Shown here: one piece after another, positions 15,504 to 25,739 of the stretch
How positions within the stretch are numbered: position 1 is the stretch's first letter
How the letters are laid out: every line of letters starts with the position of its first letter
Assembly (NCBI GenBank): GCA_027068675.1
Contig: JAMOMH010000026.1
Location: 1 to 35,974 of the forward strand
From: Sedimenticola sp.
GTDB lineage: Bacteria > Pseudomonadota > Gammaproteobacteria > Chromatiales > Chromatiaceae
Length of the DNA stretch: 35,974 bases
Direction: 5' to 3'
Notes under the pieces: generated by a model
Told to the model about the DNA's origin: nothing
The model's input: only the letters and a program-made list of their open reading frames with translations
Database searches by the model: none
Made by a program: the position numbers and the translations under genes

Positions 15504-16436
15504 ATGTCTGATCAGACCATCCGAATTGCTACTCGAAAATCACCACTCGCTATGTGGCAGGCAGAGCATGTCTCAGCTGAGTTGAAAAAAGCGCACCCCG
15601 GATTAAAGATTGAGATACTTGGCATGAGCACTCAGGGCGATAAAATTCTTGATACCCCTCTAGCCAAAATTGGTGGCAAAGGGCTATTTGTTAAAGAGTT
15701 AGAGGTGGCAATGCTAGATGGGCGTGCAGATATTGCTGTTCACTCAATGAAGGATGTTCCCGTAGAGCTACCTGATGGCCTGCACCTCTCCACCATTTTA
15801 GAGCGTGAAGATCCGCGTGATGCCTTTGTCTCCAACACCTATAAAACGCTTGATGAGCTACCAAAAGGGGCGCGTGTTGGCACCTCTAGCCTGCGCCGTG
15901 AGTGCCAACTGGTTCAAAGCCGCCCTGATCTACAGATCCTACCGCTTCGTGGCAACGTCAACACACGTCTGCGCAAGTTGGATGAGGGTGAATATGATGC
16001 CATTATCCTTGCTTCTGCAGGACTAAAGCGTCTCGGTTTCCATGATCGCATCACCGCAGAGATCAGTGCCGAAAGCAGCCTTCCAGCCATAGGCCAGGGG
16101 GCTGTTGGCATTGAGTGTCGTATTGATGATGCTCGCGTCAATGAGCTATTGGTGCCGCTGCATCATATTGAAACAGCCTACTGTGTTCGTGCTGAGCGGG
16201 CGATGAACAACCGCCTTGAGGGGGGTTGCCAAGTACCTATTGCCGGTTTTGCATTGCTGGAGAATAATGCACTTTGGCTACGCGGCCTAGTGGGTAAAGT
16301 TGATGGCAGTAAGATCATCCGAGCTGAATCAAAAGGGAGAGCAGATGAAGCAGAATCGATGGGCTTTGGTTTAGCCGATCTGCTGCTATCACAAGGGGCA
16401 GATGTCATCCTTAAGGAACTCTACGCAAACAAATAG
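15504..16436 (+). CDS. hemC: Porphobilinogen deaminase (hydroxymethylbilane synthase)
   Basis: A 310-residue cytoplasmic enzyme that joins four porphobilinogens into hydroxymethylbilane in heme and siroheme synthesis. Key elements: [14 protein letters not shown] at the N-terminus, the catalytic Asp84 in HSMKDVP, the Arg pair 131-132 in [24 protein letters not shown], and Cys242 in [10 protein letters not shown], which carries the dipyrromethane cofactor. Length and domain order are normal. hemD begins 2 nt after the stop. Heme supply fits the several cytochromes elsewhere in the window. Confidence 0.97.
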   Translation: MSDQTIRIATRKSPLAMWQAEHVSAELKKAHPGLKIEILGMSTQGDKILDTPLAKIGGKGLFVKELEVAMLDGRADIAVHSMKDVPVELPDGLHLSTILEREDPRDAFVSNTYKTLDELPKGARVGTSSLRRECQLVQSRPDLQILPLRGNVNTRLRKLDEGEYDAIILASAGLKRLGFHDRITAEISAESSLPAIGQGAVGIECRIDDARVNELLVPLHHIETAYCVRAERAMNNRLEGGCQVPIAGFALLENNALWLRGLVGKVDGSKIIRAESKGRADEAESMGFGLADLLLSQGADVILKELYANK

Positions 16437-16438
16437 CC

Positions 16439-17188
16439 GTGCATTGTGATCTCTCCAACATTGGCATACTGGTTACCCGTGCCACCCATCAGGCAGAGCC
16501 GCTCTGCAATCTGATTGAGGCGCATGGTGGACGTGCCATCCGTTTTCCGGTGTTGGAGATTCAACCGCTTAAACCTGCCTCACTCACCACCTTGATCAAC
16601 GATAGCGACATTATTATATTTATCAGCCCCAATGCCGTCCGTTGTGGGTTGGCTACTCTTAGCGGTCGATTGCAACTACAAAATAAAAAGATTGCTGCTG
16701 TTGGCAAAACTACCGCCCGTGTACTCGAAGCAGAAGGGGTGGTTGTTGATATCGTGCCACAAGGTGATGCAGATAGTGAGACCCTGCTTGCACACCCTGA
16801 GCTACAGCGGATGAAGGGTAAACGAGTCGTTATTGTGCGTGGTATCGGTGGCCGGCCACTACTGGGTGATACGCTGTTAAAACGCGGAGCTAATCTCAGT
16901 TATGCCGAGGTTTATCAACGTTGCTGTCCCAATATGGATAGTTCTGAACTACTCAAACAGTGGGACAATATCCAAATTGTCACCTCCACCAGTATCAATA
17001 TGTTGAACAATTTGCTCGTCCTACTGGGTGAAAAAGGCTTTCCACAACTTATAAAAACACCATTGTTGGTGATCAGCCAGCGCATGCTACAGAGCGCTAA
17101 AGCGGTTGGTTTTCAACAAGTTATCTTGTCTAGCGGGGCAAGTGACCAAGCAATTTTAGCCACACTTTGCCAATGGAAAGAGTCATAG
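16439..17188 (+). CDS. hemD: Uroporphyrinogen-III synthase
   Basis: A 249-residue enzyme that cyclises hydroxymethylbilane with inversion of ring D. The family is weakly conserved, but the pattern fits: ILVTRATHQAEPLCNLIEAHGG, FPVLEIQP, DIIIFISPNAVRCGL, AVGKTTARVLEAEG, VVIVRGIGGRPLLGDTLLKRGA and VTSTSINMLNNLL. The start is GTG at 16439, 2 nt after hemC. No hydrophobic segment is seen; it is cytoplasmic. Position between hemC and hemX confirms the call. Confidence 0.92.
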   Translation: MHCDLSNIGILVTRATHQAEPLCNLIEAHGGRAIRFPVLEIQPLKPASLTTLINDSDIIIFISPNAVRCGLATLSGRLQLQNKKIAAVGKTTARVLEAEGVVVDIVPQGDADSETLLAHPELQRMKGKRVVIVRGIGGRPLLGDTLLKRGANLSYAEVYQRCCPNMDSSELLKQWDNIQIVTSTSINMLNNLLVLLGEKGFPQLIKTPLLVISQRMLQSAKAVGFQQVILSSGASDQAILATLCQWKES

Positions 17189-17299
17189 TTGTACCCCATT
17201 TTGAGTATTAGGCATATAAACTATCTATGTTAATCTAGCCCACTAATTTTTTTATAATCACCCCATCTAAAATAGGTGTCTGCCTGCGCAGGAGTAATC

Positions 17300-18559
17300 A
17301 TGAAGAGTGATGAGACAACTTCAGAACAAAGTGAATTGAACGAAGCGACTTCTTCAGAAACCAACCACGAAGCGCCCCCTGAAGAGAGCAATCTCGAAAC
17401 TGAGTCACCGCAAGAAGATAACGCCTCCACTGCCGATGAACCACAGCAAGATGAGAGTGACAACTATCTGGCTGAGGAGTCTCAACCTGAGCCAGAGCCA
17501 AAACAACAGAAGTGCTCTTCTGTTGTACCAACATTGATCTCACTACTGGCATTGATGCTGGTTGGTGGTGGGCTTTTTGCGGGTTATTACTTTTGGCAGC
17601 AGATGAACCAAGAGTTCGAGCAGATGAGTTCACAGATTGCTGCTAGTGAGCAGCAGCAGCGGACACTACAGAGCAAACTCAATGAAGGGCAGCGACAACT
17701 TGAGGCCCAGACTCAGCAGATCGAAGTTCAACGTAAATCATTGACTGACTACCAGGCCAAGCTTGAGCGTGATCAAAAAGCACTCAAACAGCGTGGTGAT
17801 GATGTGCAAACCATCTATGCTGCTGTTGAGAAACAGCTTGGCTCCAATACCGGCCATTGGCGTGTTGCTGAGGCTGAACATCTGATGCGAATCGCTCAGA
17901 ACAGCCTTGCATTAACACACAACATTGATACCGCTATCATTGCTCTCAAAGCGGCTGACCAACGTCTTCGTGAAACCCATGACCCAAGTTGGCAGCGTGT
18001 ACGTGAGCATCTATCAGATGAGATCGGTCAACTTAATGCTGTCCCACAAGCGGATATTGCGGGCCTCAGTGCAACACTCGATAGCCTGATTGACTCTGTT
18101 GACACCCTATCGCTTATCGGTGGCAACAATGTTGTAGAGGCGCCTGGCAACATTGATTTAGAGCATGGTGCTGAAGCGACAGCTATCCACCTACTGAGCA
18201 GTATATGGGAAGGGTTGAAGTCGATGATTGTCGTCCGTTACAACGACCGCCCTGTGGAGGCGATGTTACCGCCTGATCGCCGTTTCTTTATCATGCAGAA
18301 CCTACGTCTTAAGCTGCAATCAACCAAAGTGGCACTCCTGCAAAAGAATGCCACCCTCTATCGCTCAAACCTGAAACAGGTTATTAGCTGGGTTGATGGC
18401 CACTTTGAGAAGGATAGCGATAGCATCAAACCTTTTCTAAGCCGTCTATTTGAGCTTGATGCCGCCAATATTGCACCAGAATTACCTGACATCAGCACCT
18501 CACTACGCAGCCTGCAAGAGCGTATTGAAATCATCAACCGTCGGGAGAGTGCATCGTGA
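17300..18559 (+). CDS. hemX: HemX family membrane protein
   Basis: The start is the ATG at 17300, five bases after AGGAG (17290-17294); an upstream in-frame GTG is not needed. The product is 419 residues. An acidic, Ser/Glu-rich cytoplasmic tail (1-75) leads to one transmembrane helix (about 80-102: VPTLISLLALMLVGGGLFAGYYF). A long Gln/Glu-rich coiled coil follows (about 105-165), then a helical periplasmic domain with HWRVAEAEHLMRIAQNSL. Such proteins are sometimes labelled uroporphyrin-III C-methyltransferase, but no SAM-methyltransferase domain is present here. The exact role in heme synthesis is unknown. It overlaps hemY by 4 nt. Confidence 0.92.
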   Translation: MKSDETTSEQSELNEATSSETNHEAPPEESNLETESPQEDNASTADEPQQDESDNYLAEESQPEPEPKQQKCSSVVPTLISLLALMLVGGGLFAGYYFWQQMNQEFEQMSSQIAASEQQQRTLQSKLNEGQRQLEAQTQQIEVQRKSLTDYQAKLERDQKALKQRGDDVQTIYAAVEKQLGSNTGHWRVAEAEHLMRIAQNSLALTHNIDTAIIALKAADQRLRETHDPSWQRVREHLSDEIGQLNAVPQADIAGLSATLDSLIDSVDTLSLIGGNNVVEAPGNIDLEHGAEATAIHLLSSIWEGLKSMIVVRYNDRPVEAMLPPDRRFFIMQNLRLKLQSTKVALLQKNATLYRSNLKQVISWVDGHFEKDSDSIKPFLSRLFELDAANIAPELPDISTSLRSLQERIEIINRRESAS

Positions 18560-19812
18560 AAGCCCTATTAGTCTTACTGCTGGCACTTATCGCCTCAGTC
18601 GGTCTAGCCCTTTTCCTAAGAGAGGATGTTGGCTATGTGATGATCAGCTATGGTCACTGGACGATTGAGGTGAGTTTGGCACTCTTCCTGCTGCTGGACT
18701 TCGCTATTTTTGCCGTACTCTATCTGATGCTACGCTCATTTTTTGGTGTCCGGAGCATGCCAAAACGTCTGCATAACTTGCGAACCAACTGGCAGCTCAG
18801 CAAAGCCCAAATTGCTATGACCCAGGGCATCATTGAGCTTGCTGAAGGGGACTGGAAGCGTGCAGAGAAACATCTGCTCAGCCACGTTAATGAATCCAAA
18901 ATCCCTCTTGTTAACTACCTAGCTGCTGCACAAGCTGCTCAGAAGCAAGGGGCGATTGAGCGTCGTGATGAATATATTAGACTCGCTCATGAGAGCATGC
19001 CAAATGCTGATCTAGCCATTGGTCTCGCCCAGGCAGAGCTGCAACTCGCCAATGAGCAGCATGAAGAGGCGCTGTTCATTCTGGAGGCGCTACGTAGCAA
19101 AACCCCCAAACACCCTCATCTCCTAAAGCTATTGGCTAAGCTCTATGAAGTGATGGAGAAGTGGGGCGATCTACAGCAGATTCTGCCTGAACTGAAGAAG
19201 CACAAACTGGCAGATGCTGACAAGCTAAGCCAACTTGAGATCAAGGTTCACACAGGTGTCATGCATAACCTTGCTGCCGATGGCGAGGTTTCACGCCTCA
19301 CCGGCTACTGGCGTACACTGCCTGGTGCACTCCGCAGCAATACTGACCTGATGGAGGCTTATGCTCACGCACTGCTTGAGACTCATGATATTGAGACTGC
19401 CGCTATTGTCTTTGCGGCTCTGCTGCCAAAAGCGTGGAACTCAGAGTTGGTGCTCTTCTACGGTAACCTTGAAACCTGTGATAATGCCAAGCAGCTGATA
19501 ACCGCTGAAGGGTGGCTTACCACCCATCAAAAAGATGCTGATCTGCTGTTAACCGTGGCACGCCTATCAATGCGTAGCAAACTATGGGGTAAAGCCCGTA
19601 GTTACCTTGAGAGCAGTATCAACCTTGACCCAAAACCTGCTGCTTATAATGAGCTAGGCAGATTGCTGGAGCAGATGGATGAGCCAGATATGGCGATGAG
19701 CTGTTACCGCTCTGGATTAGCGATGATCACCCGCCAATCAGCCAATGCCAATATGCTTGTTGAACTACCAAAACCTGAAGAGGAGGCGCTGCCAGCTCTC
19801 GCCAGTAGCTAG
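18556..19812 (+). CDS. hemY: HemY family TPR membrane protein
   Basis: A 418-residue protein beginning at a GTG that overlaps the hemX stop. Two N-terminal transmembrane helices (about residues 2-20 and 38-62) belong to the HemY N-terminal domain, which continues with FFGVRSMPKRLHNLR. The rest is made of TPR-like helical repeats (for example WKRAEKHLLSHV, EEALFILEALRSKTPKHPHLLKLLAKLYE and the C-terminal KPAAYNELGRLLEQMDEPDMAMSCYRSGL, in parts). This is the proteobacterial HemY of the hemCDXY operon, not the unrelated protoporphyrinogen oxidase of Bacillus with the same name. Its role is undefined, probably scaffolding at the membrane. A terminator follows. Confidence 0.92.
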   Translation: MKALLVLLLALIASVGLALFLREDVGYVMISYGHWTIEVSLALFLLLDFAIFAVLYLMLRSFFGVRSMPKRLHNLRTNWQLSKAQIAMTQGIIELAEGDWKRAEKHLLSHVNESKIPLVNYLAAAQAAQKQGAIERRDEYIRLAHESMPNADLAIGLAQAELQLANEQHEEALFILEALRSKTPKHPHLLKLLAKLYEVMEKWGDLQQILPELKKHKLADADKLSQLEIKVHTGVMHNLAADGEVSRLTGYWRTLPGALRSNTDLMEAYAHALLETHDIETAAIVFAALLPKAWNSELVLFYGNLETCDNAKQLITAEGWLTTHQKDADLLLTVARLSMRSKLWGKARSYLESSINLDPKPAAYNELGRLLEQMDEPDMAMSCYRSGLAMITRQSANANMLVELPKPEEEALPALASS

Positions 19813-19827
19813 CTTTTTAGCGCTTAC

Positions 19828-19862
19828 AAAAGGCCGCCGATGTGATTTATCGACGGCCTTTT
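19828..19862. terminator. Bidirectional intrinsic terminator between hemY and ubiD
   Basis: AAAAGGCCGCCGAT (19828-19841) pairs with ATCGACGGCCTTTT (19849-19862) with a single mismatch; the loop is GTGATTT. Flanking A and T runs on the two arms let it serve both converging genes. Confidence 0.85.
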
Positions 19863-19868
19863 GGTCTC

Positions 19869-21338
19869 TTAAGAGAAAATCCCTAGATCATCCCAGATCT
19901 GATCCACCCGCTGTTTCACCTCTCCCTTCATCGTAATCGGCTCACCCCACTCTCGGGTGGTCTCGCCCTGCCACTTATTGGTGGCATCAAAACCAATCTT
20001 TGAACCTAAGCCTGAAACCGGTGAAGCAAAATCGAGATAGTCGATCGGTGTATTTTCGATCATGGTGGTATCACGTACTGGATCCATGCGTGTTGTCATT
20101 GCCCAGATCACATCATTCCAATCACGCACATCGACATCATCATCACAGATAATGACAAATTTGGTATACATAAACTGGCGTAGAAATGACCAGACACCCA
20201 ACATGATACGCTTGGCATGCCCTGGATACTGTTTCTTGATGCTGACTATCGCCATACGATAGGAGCAACCCTCAGGCGGCAGGTAGAAATCAACAATCTC
20301 TGGAAACTGCTTCTGTAGAATCGGTACAAAGACCTCATTCAGTGCAACACCAAGAATGGCGGGCTCATCAGGTGGCCGCCCTGTATAGGTGCTGTGGTAG
20401 ATCGGCTCTTTACGATGAGTGATACGATCGATGGTGAAGACAGGAAAGCTATCCACCTCATTGTAATAACCGGTGTGATCACCAAAGGGCCCCTCGGGTG
20501 CCATATCATCGGGGTGGATAAACCCCTCCAGCACAAATTCAGCTGATGAGGGCACCTGTAGATCATTGCCGATCGACTTCACGACCTCAGTACGACTACC
20601 ACGTAGCAACCCAGCAAAAGCATACTCTGAGAGGGTATCAGGCACTGGTGTGACAGCGGCAAGAATAGTTGCAGGGTCTGCACCCAGTGCAACAGAGACT
20701 GGGAATGGCTCACCAGGGTGCGCCTGCTGCCACTCACGATAATCTAGTGCCCCCCCTCGGTGAGCTAACCAACGCATGATGACTCGGTTACGACCAATCA
20801 CCTGCATACGATAGATACCGAGGTTTTGTCGCTTTTTCAGTGGGCCACGAGTGATCACTAAACCCCAGGTGATGAGTGGTCCAGCATCACCTGGCCAGCA
20901 GGTCTGTACAGGCAGTTGAGCAAGATCAACCTCATCACCCTCAATCACCTCTTTTTGACAAGGGGCTGATCGTTGCTCTTTGGGTGCCATATCGAGAACT
21001 TTACGGAAGATGGGCATCTTCTCCCAAGCATCCTTCATCCCTTTTGGCGGATCTGGCTCCTTCAACATTGCCAGCAGACGGCCCACTTCACGAAGTGCCG
21101 TTACTGACTCTTCACCCATGCCCAGGGCAACGCGATCTGGGGTGCCAAAAAGATTGGCTAGTAGTGGATAGGGTGAGCCTTTTACCCTCTCAAATAGCAA
21201 TGCAGGGCCACCTGCTCGTAGGGTGCGATCTGCAATTTCAGTGATCTCAAGAACAGGATCAACCTCCATTGAGATGCGCTTTAGCTCGCCCCGTCTCTCT
21301 AATTGCTGAATAAAGTCGCGAAGATCTCTATATTGCAT
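19869..21338 (-). CDS. ubiD: 4-hydroxy-3-polyprenylbenzoate decarboxylase (UbiD)
   Basis: A 489-residue prenyl-FMN-dependent decarboxylase of ubiquinone synthesis; its cofactor comes from UbiX, which is not in this window. The N-terminal [22 protein letters not shown] is characteristic, followed by [35 protein letters not shown] (in pieces), [30 protein letters not shown]-like text, the conserved Glu-rich region in [20 protein letters not shown], and [20 protein letters not shown]. Length and order match UbiD. It is divergent from the RND operon across an 88-nt region that carries a dyad. Presence of UbiD indicates ubiquinone-based respiration. Confidence 0.96.
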   Translation of the reverse strand: MQYRDLRDFIQQLERRGELKRISMEVDPVLEITEIADRTLRAGGPALLFERVKGSPYPLLANLFGTPDRVALGMGEESVTALREVGRLLAMLKEPDPPKGMKDAWEKMPIFRKVLDMAPKEQRSAPCQKEVIEGDEVDLAQLPVQTCWPGDAGPLITWGLVITRGPLKKRQNLGIYRMQVIGRNRVIMRWLAHRGGALDYREWQQAHPGEPFPVSVALGADPATILAAVTPVPDTLSEYAFAGLLRGSRTEVVKSIGNDLQVPSSAEFVLEGFIHPDDMAPEGPFGDHTGYYNEVDSFPVFTIDRITHRKEPIYHSTYTGRPPDEPAILGVALNEVFVPILQKQFPEIVDFYLPPEGCSYRMAIVSIKKQYPGHAKRIMLGVWSFLRQFMYTKFVIICDDDVDVRDWNDVIWAMTTRMDPVRDTTMIENTPIDYLDFASPVSGLGSKIGFDATNKWQGETTREWGEPITMKGEVKQRVDQIWDDLGIFS

Positions 21339-21383
21339 AATACTCTAAGTTGTAAACTTGAATCATTTAATGGAAAGCTCTAC

Positions 21384-21399
21384 ATTAGTGATTACTAAT
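21384..21399. promoter_or_regulatory. 16-bp dyad operator candidate (ATTAG-N6-CTAAT)
   Basis: ATTAGTGATTACTAAT is an inverted repeat in the 88-nt region between ubiD and the RND adaptor gene, 27 nt before the adaptor ATG. The same half-sites and spacing occur upstream of the DUF2892 gene (26625-26640). A repressor or activator site is inferred. Confidence 0.5.
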
Positions 21400-21426
21400 A
21401 CATGAGCCTGTTTAGGAATAACAACC

Positions 21427-22464
21427 ATGCGACTATATCGACTAGGCCTACTCTCCGCCACCCTGATTGCTTCACAACTTGCACTGGCTACGTCCAGTAA
21501 CCTCAGTACAACTCCTGTCATTGATCAAAATGTTGCAAAAATTATACATTTTAATGGTGTTGTAGAGGCGATCAATCAAGGCACTATGACCGCCCAAACT
21601 GAGGGGCAGGTGGAGGAGATCCGCTATGATGTAAATGATAGGGTTGAAAAGGGAAGTGTGATCATTCGATTGAAAGATAACCAGCAACAAGCCAACCTAG
21701 CTCGGGCTAAAGCAACTAAACATGAGTCTCAAGCTCTTCTTGCGGCGGCTAAGCAGGAGTATCGTCGTAGTAAAGATCTCCACAGCAAAAAATTACTGCC
21801 TAAATCAACATTAGACAATGCCACTGCTGCTCTTAAAGCGGCTGAGGCACGCCTAGAAGCTGCTGAAGCGGGTCTACGGCAAGCAGAAGAGCAGCTGGGT
21901 TACACGCGTCTACTGGCCCCATATACCGGAATTGTTACCGAACGCCATATTGAGGCTGGAGAGGTTGCACATCCTGGACAGCCCCTTATCACCGGATTGT
22001 CTCTTGACCAACTTCGAGTGATTGTAAATATTCCACAGAGCCTACTCTCAACACTCCGTAAACCCGATAACATCAGTATAGTGTTACCAGATGGTCGATT
22101 AATCACACCAACAGGGCAGACTATTTTCCCCTACGCTGACAGCGCTAGTAATACTATCCAGGTTCGCCTGCCACTGCCTGAAAAAACCCAAGACCTACTA
22201 CCTGGGATGTTTGTTAAGGCAAACTTTCAAATTGGCAAACGCCAAGTACTCACTGCGCCTCTTTCAAGTTTGGTGCAGCGCTCTGAGCTGACGGCACTCT
22301 ACGTTGTCTCTCAAGGTGTGATTACCCTTCGCAGAGTGGCCATTGGTGAGCAGTTAGCTGATCGCATCATTTTACTCTCGGGTATAACGGCTGGTGAGGA
22401 GATTGCTCTCGACCCCATTGCCGCTGGTATTGCTATAAAGCAGCAGGCCAGCAACCATGAGTAA
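21427..22464 (+). CDS. RND efflux periplasmic adaptor subunit
   Basis: A 345-residue membrane fusion protein of the HlyD/AcrA type. A signal peptide (about 1-22, no lipobox Cys) is followed by a barrel-sandwich lipoyl part (TAQTEGQVEEIRYDVNDRVEKGSVIIRL), a helical hairpin (about 75-145, rich in Ala and Glu), the second lipoyl half (LLAPYTGIVTERHIEAGEVAHPGQPLI) and beta-barrel and membrane-proximal domains (PGMFVKANFQIGKRQVLTAPLSSLV). The adaptor links the inner-membrane pump to an outer-membrane channel. It overlaps the transporter gene by 8 nt. No TolC-type gene lies next to it. The substrate cannot be told from the sequence. Confidence 0.92.
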   Translation: MRLYRLGLLSATLIASQLALATSSNLSTTPVIDQNVAKIIHFNGVVEAINQGTMTAQTEGQVEEIRYDVNDRVEKGSVIIRLKDNQQQANLARAKATKHESQALLAAAKQEYRRSKDLHSKKLLPKSTLDNATAALKAAEARLEAAEAGLRQAEEQLGYTRLLAPYTGIVTERHIEAGEVAHPGQPLITGLSLDQLRVIVNIPQSLLSTLRKPDNISIVLPDGRLITPTGQTIFPYADSASNTIQVRLPLPEKTQDLLPGMFVKANFQIGKRQVLTAPLSSLVQRSELTALYVVSQGVITLRRVAIGEQLADRIILLSGITAGEEIALDPIAAGIAIKQQASNHE

Positions 22465-25400
22465 ACTTGGAATTTCAGGACGTATTGCACGCCATTTTCT
22501 AACTAGCCAGATTACACCCCTACTGGCTCTTTTTGGGCTATTGATGGGCCTCTTTGCTGTTATTGTCACCCCTCGTGAAGAGGAGCCTCAGATTGATGTT
22601 ACCTTTGCCAATATATTTATCCCTTTTCCTGGTGCCTCAGCCACTGAGGTAGAGCAACTGGTTGCTATTCCTGCTGAACAGGTTCTATCTGAAATAAGTG
22701 GTGTTAAGCATATCTACTCCACCTCAACACCAGGAATGGCACTGCTAACAGTACGTTTCAAGGTGGGTGAGAAGCGTGAATCGGCTATTATTCGTCTACA
22801 GAATAAGGTCTTTTCAAATAGTGATTGGCTGCCTGCTAACCTGGGTGTTGGTCAACCTATCATCAAACCTAAAGGGATTGATGATGTACCTATTGTGAGT
22901 GCCACGCTGTGGAGTGAAGATCCTGAGTTTGGCTCTTATGAACTTGGGCAGATAGCTCATGCTATTGAGGTTGAACTAAAACAGGTTGCTGGCACGCGTG
23001 ATATCTACACCATTGGTGATGCTGATCGTGTCCTAAAACTTACCCTCAACCCGCAATCATTAGCGGGCTATGGGATTGATCTCAATGACCTACGCCAGGC
23101 ACTCCAATCTGCCAACCATGTACGTGATAACCTAGCCCAAACTACTAATAACCATGAGGTGCTGCTACAAGCGGGGACTTTTCTCTCGAGTGCTGATGAA
23201 GTGGCCAACCTAATTGTTGGGTTATATAACGGCAAACCTATCTACCTGCACAACGTGGCTGAGATTACAGAGGGGCCTGATCAAGCGGAACACTACGTCT
23301 GGTTGGCAACGGGGCCTCAAGCTGCGGAAAAAAATATCTCCGCTAGAGGCAGCTTTCCAGCGGTCACCATTGCTATTGCTAAAAAGCCGGGTGGAAATGC
23401 TGTTGAGATAGCTCAGCAGGTGATTGAGCGCTTTGAGCAGCTAAAAGGGATCTACATCCCAGATAATGTCAATATCACCATCACACGTAACTATGGCCAA
23501 ACAGCTGATGCAAAAGCTAAAAAGCTGATCACCAAACTACTCTTTGCTACAGCATCCGTTGTGCTGCTGGTATTGATAGCTATTGGCTGGAAAGAGGCGA
23601 TTATCGTGGGTGCGGCTGTTATTGTTACTCTAGCCATGACACTCTTCGCCTCATGGGCTTGGGGTTTTACCATCAATCGTGTCTCACTCTTCGCACTGAT
23701 CTTCTCCATCGGCATTCTCGTTGATGATGCTATTGTGGTAGTTGAGAATATTCACCGCCATATTCAACTGGGTACTGATAACCTTCTGGAAGCCATCCCA
23801 AAAGCAGTTGATGAGGTAGGTGGCCCCACGATACTCGCCACCTTTACGGTCATTGCAGCACTACTACCAATGGCCTTTGTGAGTGGCCTGATGGGGCCTT
23901 ACATGAGCCCTATTCCAATCAATGCCAGTATGGGTATGCTGATCTCTCTTATGGTGGCGTTCATATTCACACCCTGGATGACCAACAAGGCTCTGGCCAA
24001 CCAAAGTCACCAAGCTCACGGCGGTGATGGGGAGATCAGCAGTGGCTGGCTCTTCAATCTATTCAACCGCATTATCACGCCATTTTTAGTGGGTGGAGTA
24101 GGACGTTTACGTCGCTGGATACTGCTATTTGTGGTGCTTCTTATGATTGGTGGGGCAGTCAGTACTGTCACCAGTCGTGCTGTGATCATGAAAATGCTCC
24201 CTTTTGACAACAAATCTGAATTCCAAGTGGTACTCGATATGCCAGAGGGAACCAGCTTGGAACAGACCAGCCGTGTGCTTGATGATATCGGCAGCCACTT
24301 GGCCACGGTACCTGAGGTGAGTGACTATCAAGTCTACGCCGGTACCACAGCCCCCATCAGTTTTAATGGTTTAGTACGCCAATATAATCTACGTCAAGCG
24401 GCTCATCTTGGTGATATTCAGGTCAACTTAATTGACAAAACATTGCGACAACGGCAGAGCCATGAGATTGCTCTCTCTGTTCGTCAGCCTATCAAAGCGA
24501 TTGTTGATCAATTTGGAGGTGATGTACGTATTGTCGAGGTGCCACCTGGCCCCCCCGTGATGGCACCCTTAGTGGCTGAGATTTATGGCCTCAACTATGC
24601 GGGTCAAATTGAACATGCTACTAAACTACGCAAACTCTTTGAGACCACGGATGACATCATTGATATTGATGACAGCACCGTTTTTCCTGCTAAAAAGTGG
24701 CTACTCCAGGTCGACCGCAGCAAAGCGGCTCAGCTTGGTCTAGTGCAGCAGGAGATCAGCCAAGCGATTGCCACACTTATCAATGGTGAGGATGTCACCT
24801 ATCTACATCGGCAAAACCAAAAATATGCCCTTCCTGTACGGCTAACTTTCAATGAAGCAGATCGCTCACAAATCAACCAACTACTGGCCCTGCATCTACG
24901 CAGTAGAAATGGGGCGATGGTGCCTCTCTCTGAAGTGGTCACCGTGGTCGACAGCAGCCGAGAGCAAGCTATCCATCACAAAGACCTTAAACCTGTTGTC
25001 TACGTTAGTGGAGATATGGCTGGGGAGATCGACAGTCCGCTCTACGGTATGTTTGATATCTCTGATCAGCTTGAGCAGCAACAGGGAATAGAGCAGTGGT
25101 TCATCAGCCAGCCAGATAACCCCTACGCCTATGCTATGAAGTGGGATGGTGAGTGGCAGATTACCTATGAGACCTTCCGTGACATGGGTATTGCCTACTC
25201 TGTCGGTCTGATTATGATCTACCTATTGGTCGTGGCACAATTTGGCTCATACACTGTGCCATTGGTGATTATGGCCCCCATACCACTGACCATCATCGGC
25301 ATCCTGCCTGGTCATGCGCTTTTGGGTGCGCAGTTCACAGCAACATCAATGATCGGCATGATTGCCCTTGCAGGCATCATTGTGCGTAACTCAATCCTAT

Positions 25401-25663
25401 TGGTCGACTTTATCAATCAACAGCTGGCTAACGGTATGACATTAGAAAAAGCTGTCGTACAATCAGCCGTGGTACGTGCCAAACCGATTATTTTAACTGC
25501 ACTGGCTGCAATGGCAGGGGCATTTTTCATTCTGGATGATCCAATCTTTAGTGGCCTTGCTGTCTCTCTCATCTTTGGTCTTCTTGTCTCCACCCTAATG
25601 ACACTGGTGCTGATTCCTGTGGTCTACTACGCATCGCGTTGCAATTCAGTTTCAGCTGCTTAA
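22457..25663 (+). CDS. RND family efflux transporter permease
   Basis: A 1068-residue inner-membrane pump of the AcrB/HAE-like RND family, driven by the proton gradient. The N-terminal helix is followed by a large periplasmic loop, beginning REEEPQIDVTFANIFIPFPGASATEVEQLV. The first helix bundle contains FSIGILVDDAIVVVENIHRH (about residues 413-432), where the two Asp residues are the proton-relay pair. A second periplasmic loop and a second bundle with ATSMIGMIALAGIIVRNSILLVDFI follow, so the protein is complete. It is more like the multidrug-type than the CusA metal type, as no Met-rich site is obvious, but the substrate is unknown. It ends before a strong terminator. Confidence 0.93.
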   Translation: MSKLGISGRIARHFLTSQITPLLALFGLLMGLFAVIVTPREEEPQIDVTFANIFIPFPGASATEVEQLVAIPAEQVLSEISGVKHIYSTSTPGMALLTVRFKVGEKRESAIIRLQNKVFSNSDWLPANLGVGQPIIKPKGIDDVPIVSATLWSEDPEFGSYELGQIAHAIEVELKQVAGTRDIYTIGDADRVLKLTLNPQSLAGYGIDLNDLRQALQSANHVRDNLAQTTNNHEVLLQAGTFLSSADEVANLIVGLYNGKPIYLHNVAEITEGPDQAEHYVWLATGPQAAEKNISARGSFPAVTIAIAKKPGGNAVEIAQQVIERFEQLKGIYIPDNVNITITRNYGQTADAKAKKLITKLLFATASVVLLVLIAIGWKEAIIVGAAVIVTLAMTLFASWAWGFTINRVSLFALIFSIGILVDDAIVVVENIHRHIQLGTDNLLEAIPKAVDEVGGPTILATFTVIAALLPMAFVSGLMGPYMSPIPINASMGMLISLMVAFIFTPWMTNKALANQSHQAHGGDGEISSGWLFNLFNRIITPFLVGGVGRLRRWILLFVVLLMIGGAVSTVTSRAVIMKMLPFDNKSEFQVVLDMPEGTSLEQTSRVLDDIGSHLATVPEVSDYQVYAGTTAPISFNGLVRQYNLRQAAHLGDIQVNLIDKTLRQRQSHEIALSVRQPIKAIVDQFGGDVRIVEVPPGPPVMAPLVAEIYGLNYAGQIEHATKLRKLFETTDDIIDIDDSTVFPAKKWLLQVDRSKAAQLGLVQQEISQAIATLINGEDVTYLHRQNQKYALPVRLTFNEADRSQINQLLALHLRSRNGAMVPLSEVVTVVDSSREQAIHHKDLKPVVYVSGDMAGEIDSPLYGMFDISDQLEQQQGIEQWFISQPDNPYAYAMKWDGEWQITYETFRDMGIAYSVGLIMIYLLVVAQFGSYTVPLVIMAPIPLTIIGILPGHALLGAQFTATSMIGMIALAGIIVRNSILLVDFINQQLANGMTLEKAVVQSAVVRAKPIILTALAAMAGAFFILDDPIFSGLAVSLIFGLLVSTLMTLVLIPVVYYASRCNSVSAA

Positions 25664-25682
25664 TCAACAGAAATACCCCAAT

Positions 25683-25718
25683 AAAAAAGGCGCAACAGTT
25701 AGTGTTGCGCCTTTTTTT
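25683..25718. terminator. Bidirectional intrinsic terminator
   Basis: AAAAAAGGCGCAACA (25683-25697), loop GTTAG, TGTTGCGCC (25703-25711) then seven T residues. The A run makes it work on the minus strand too, ending both the RND operon and the DUF3365 gene that converge here. Confidence 0.93.
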
Positions 25719-25739
25719 ACCACAAATTAGCTCTTTGAT

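Noticed and set aside
17300-18559. Reading HemX as uroporphyrinogen-III C-methyltransferase
   Set aside because: No methyltransferase motifs are present; the protein is an anchored coiled-coil/helical protein of the HemX family.
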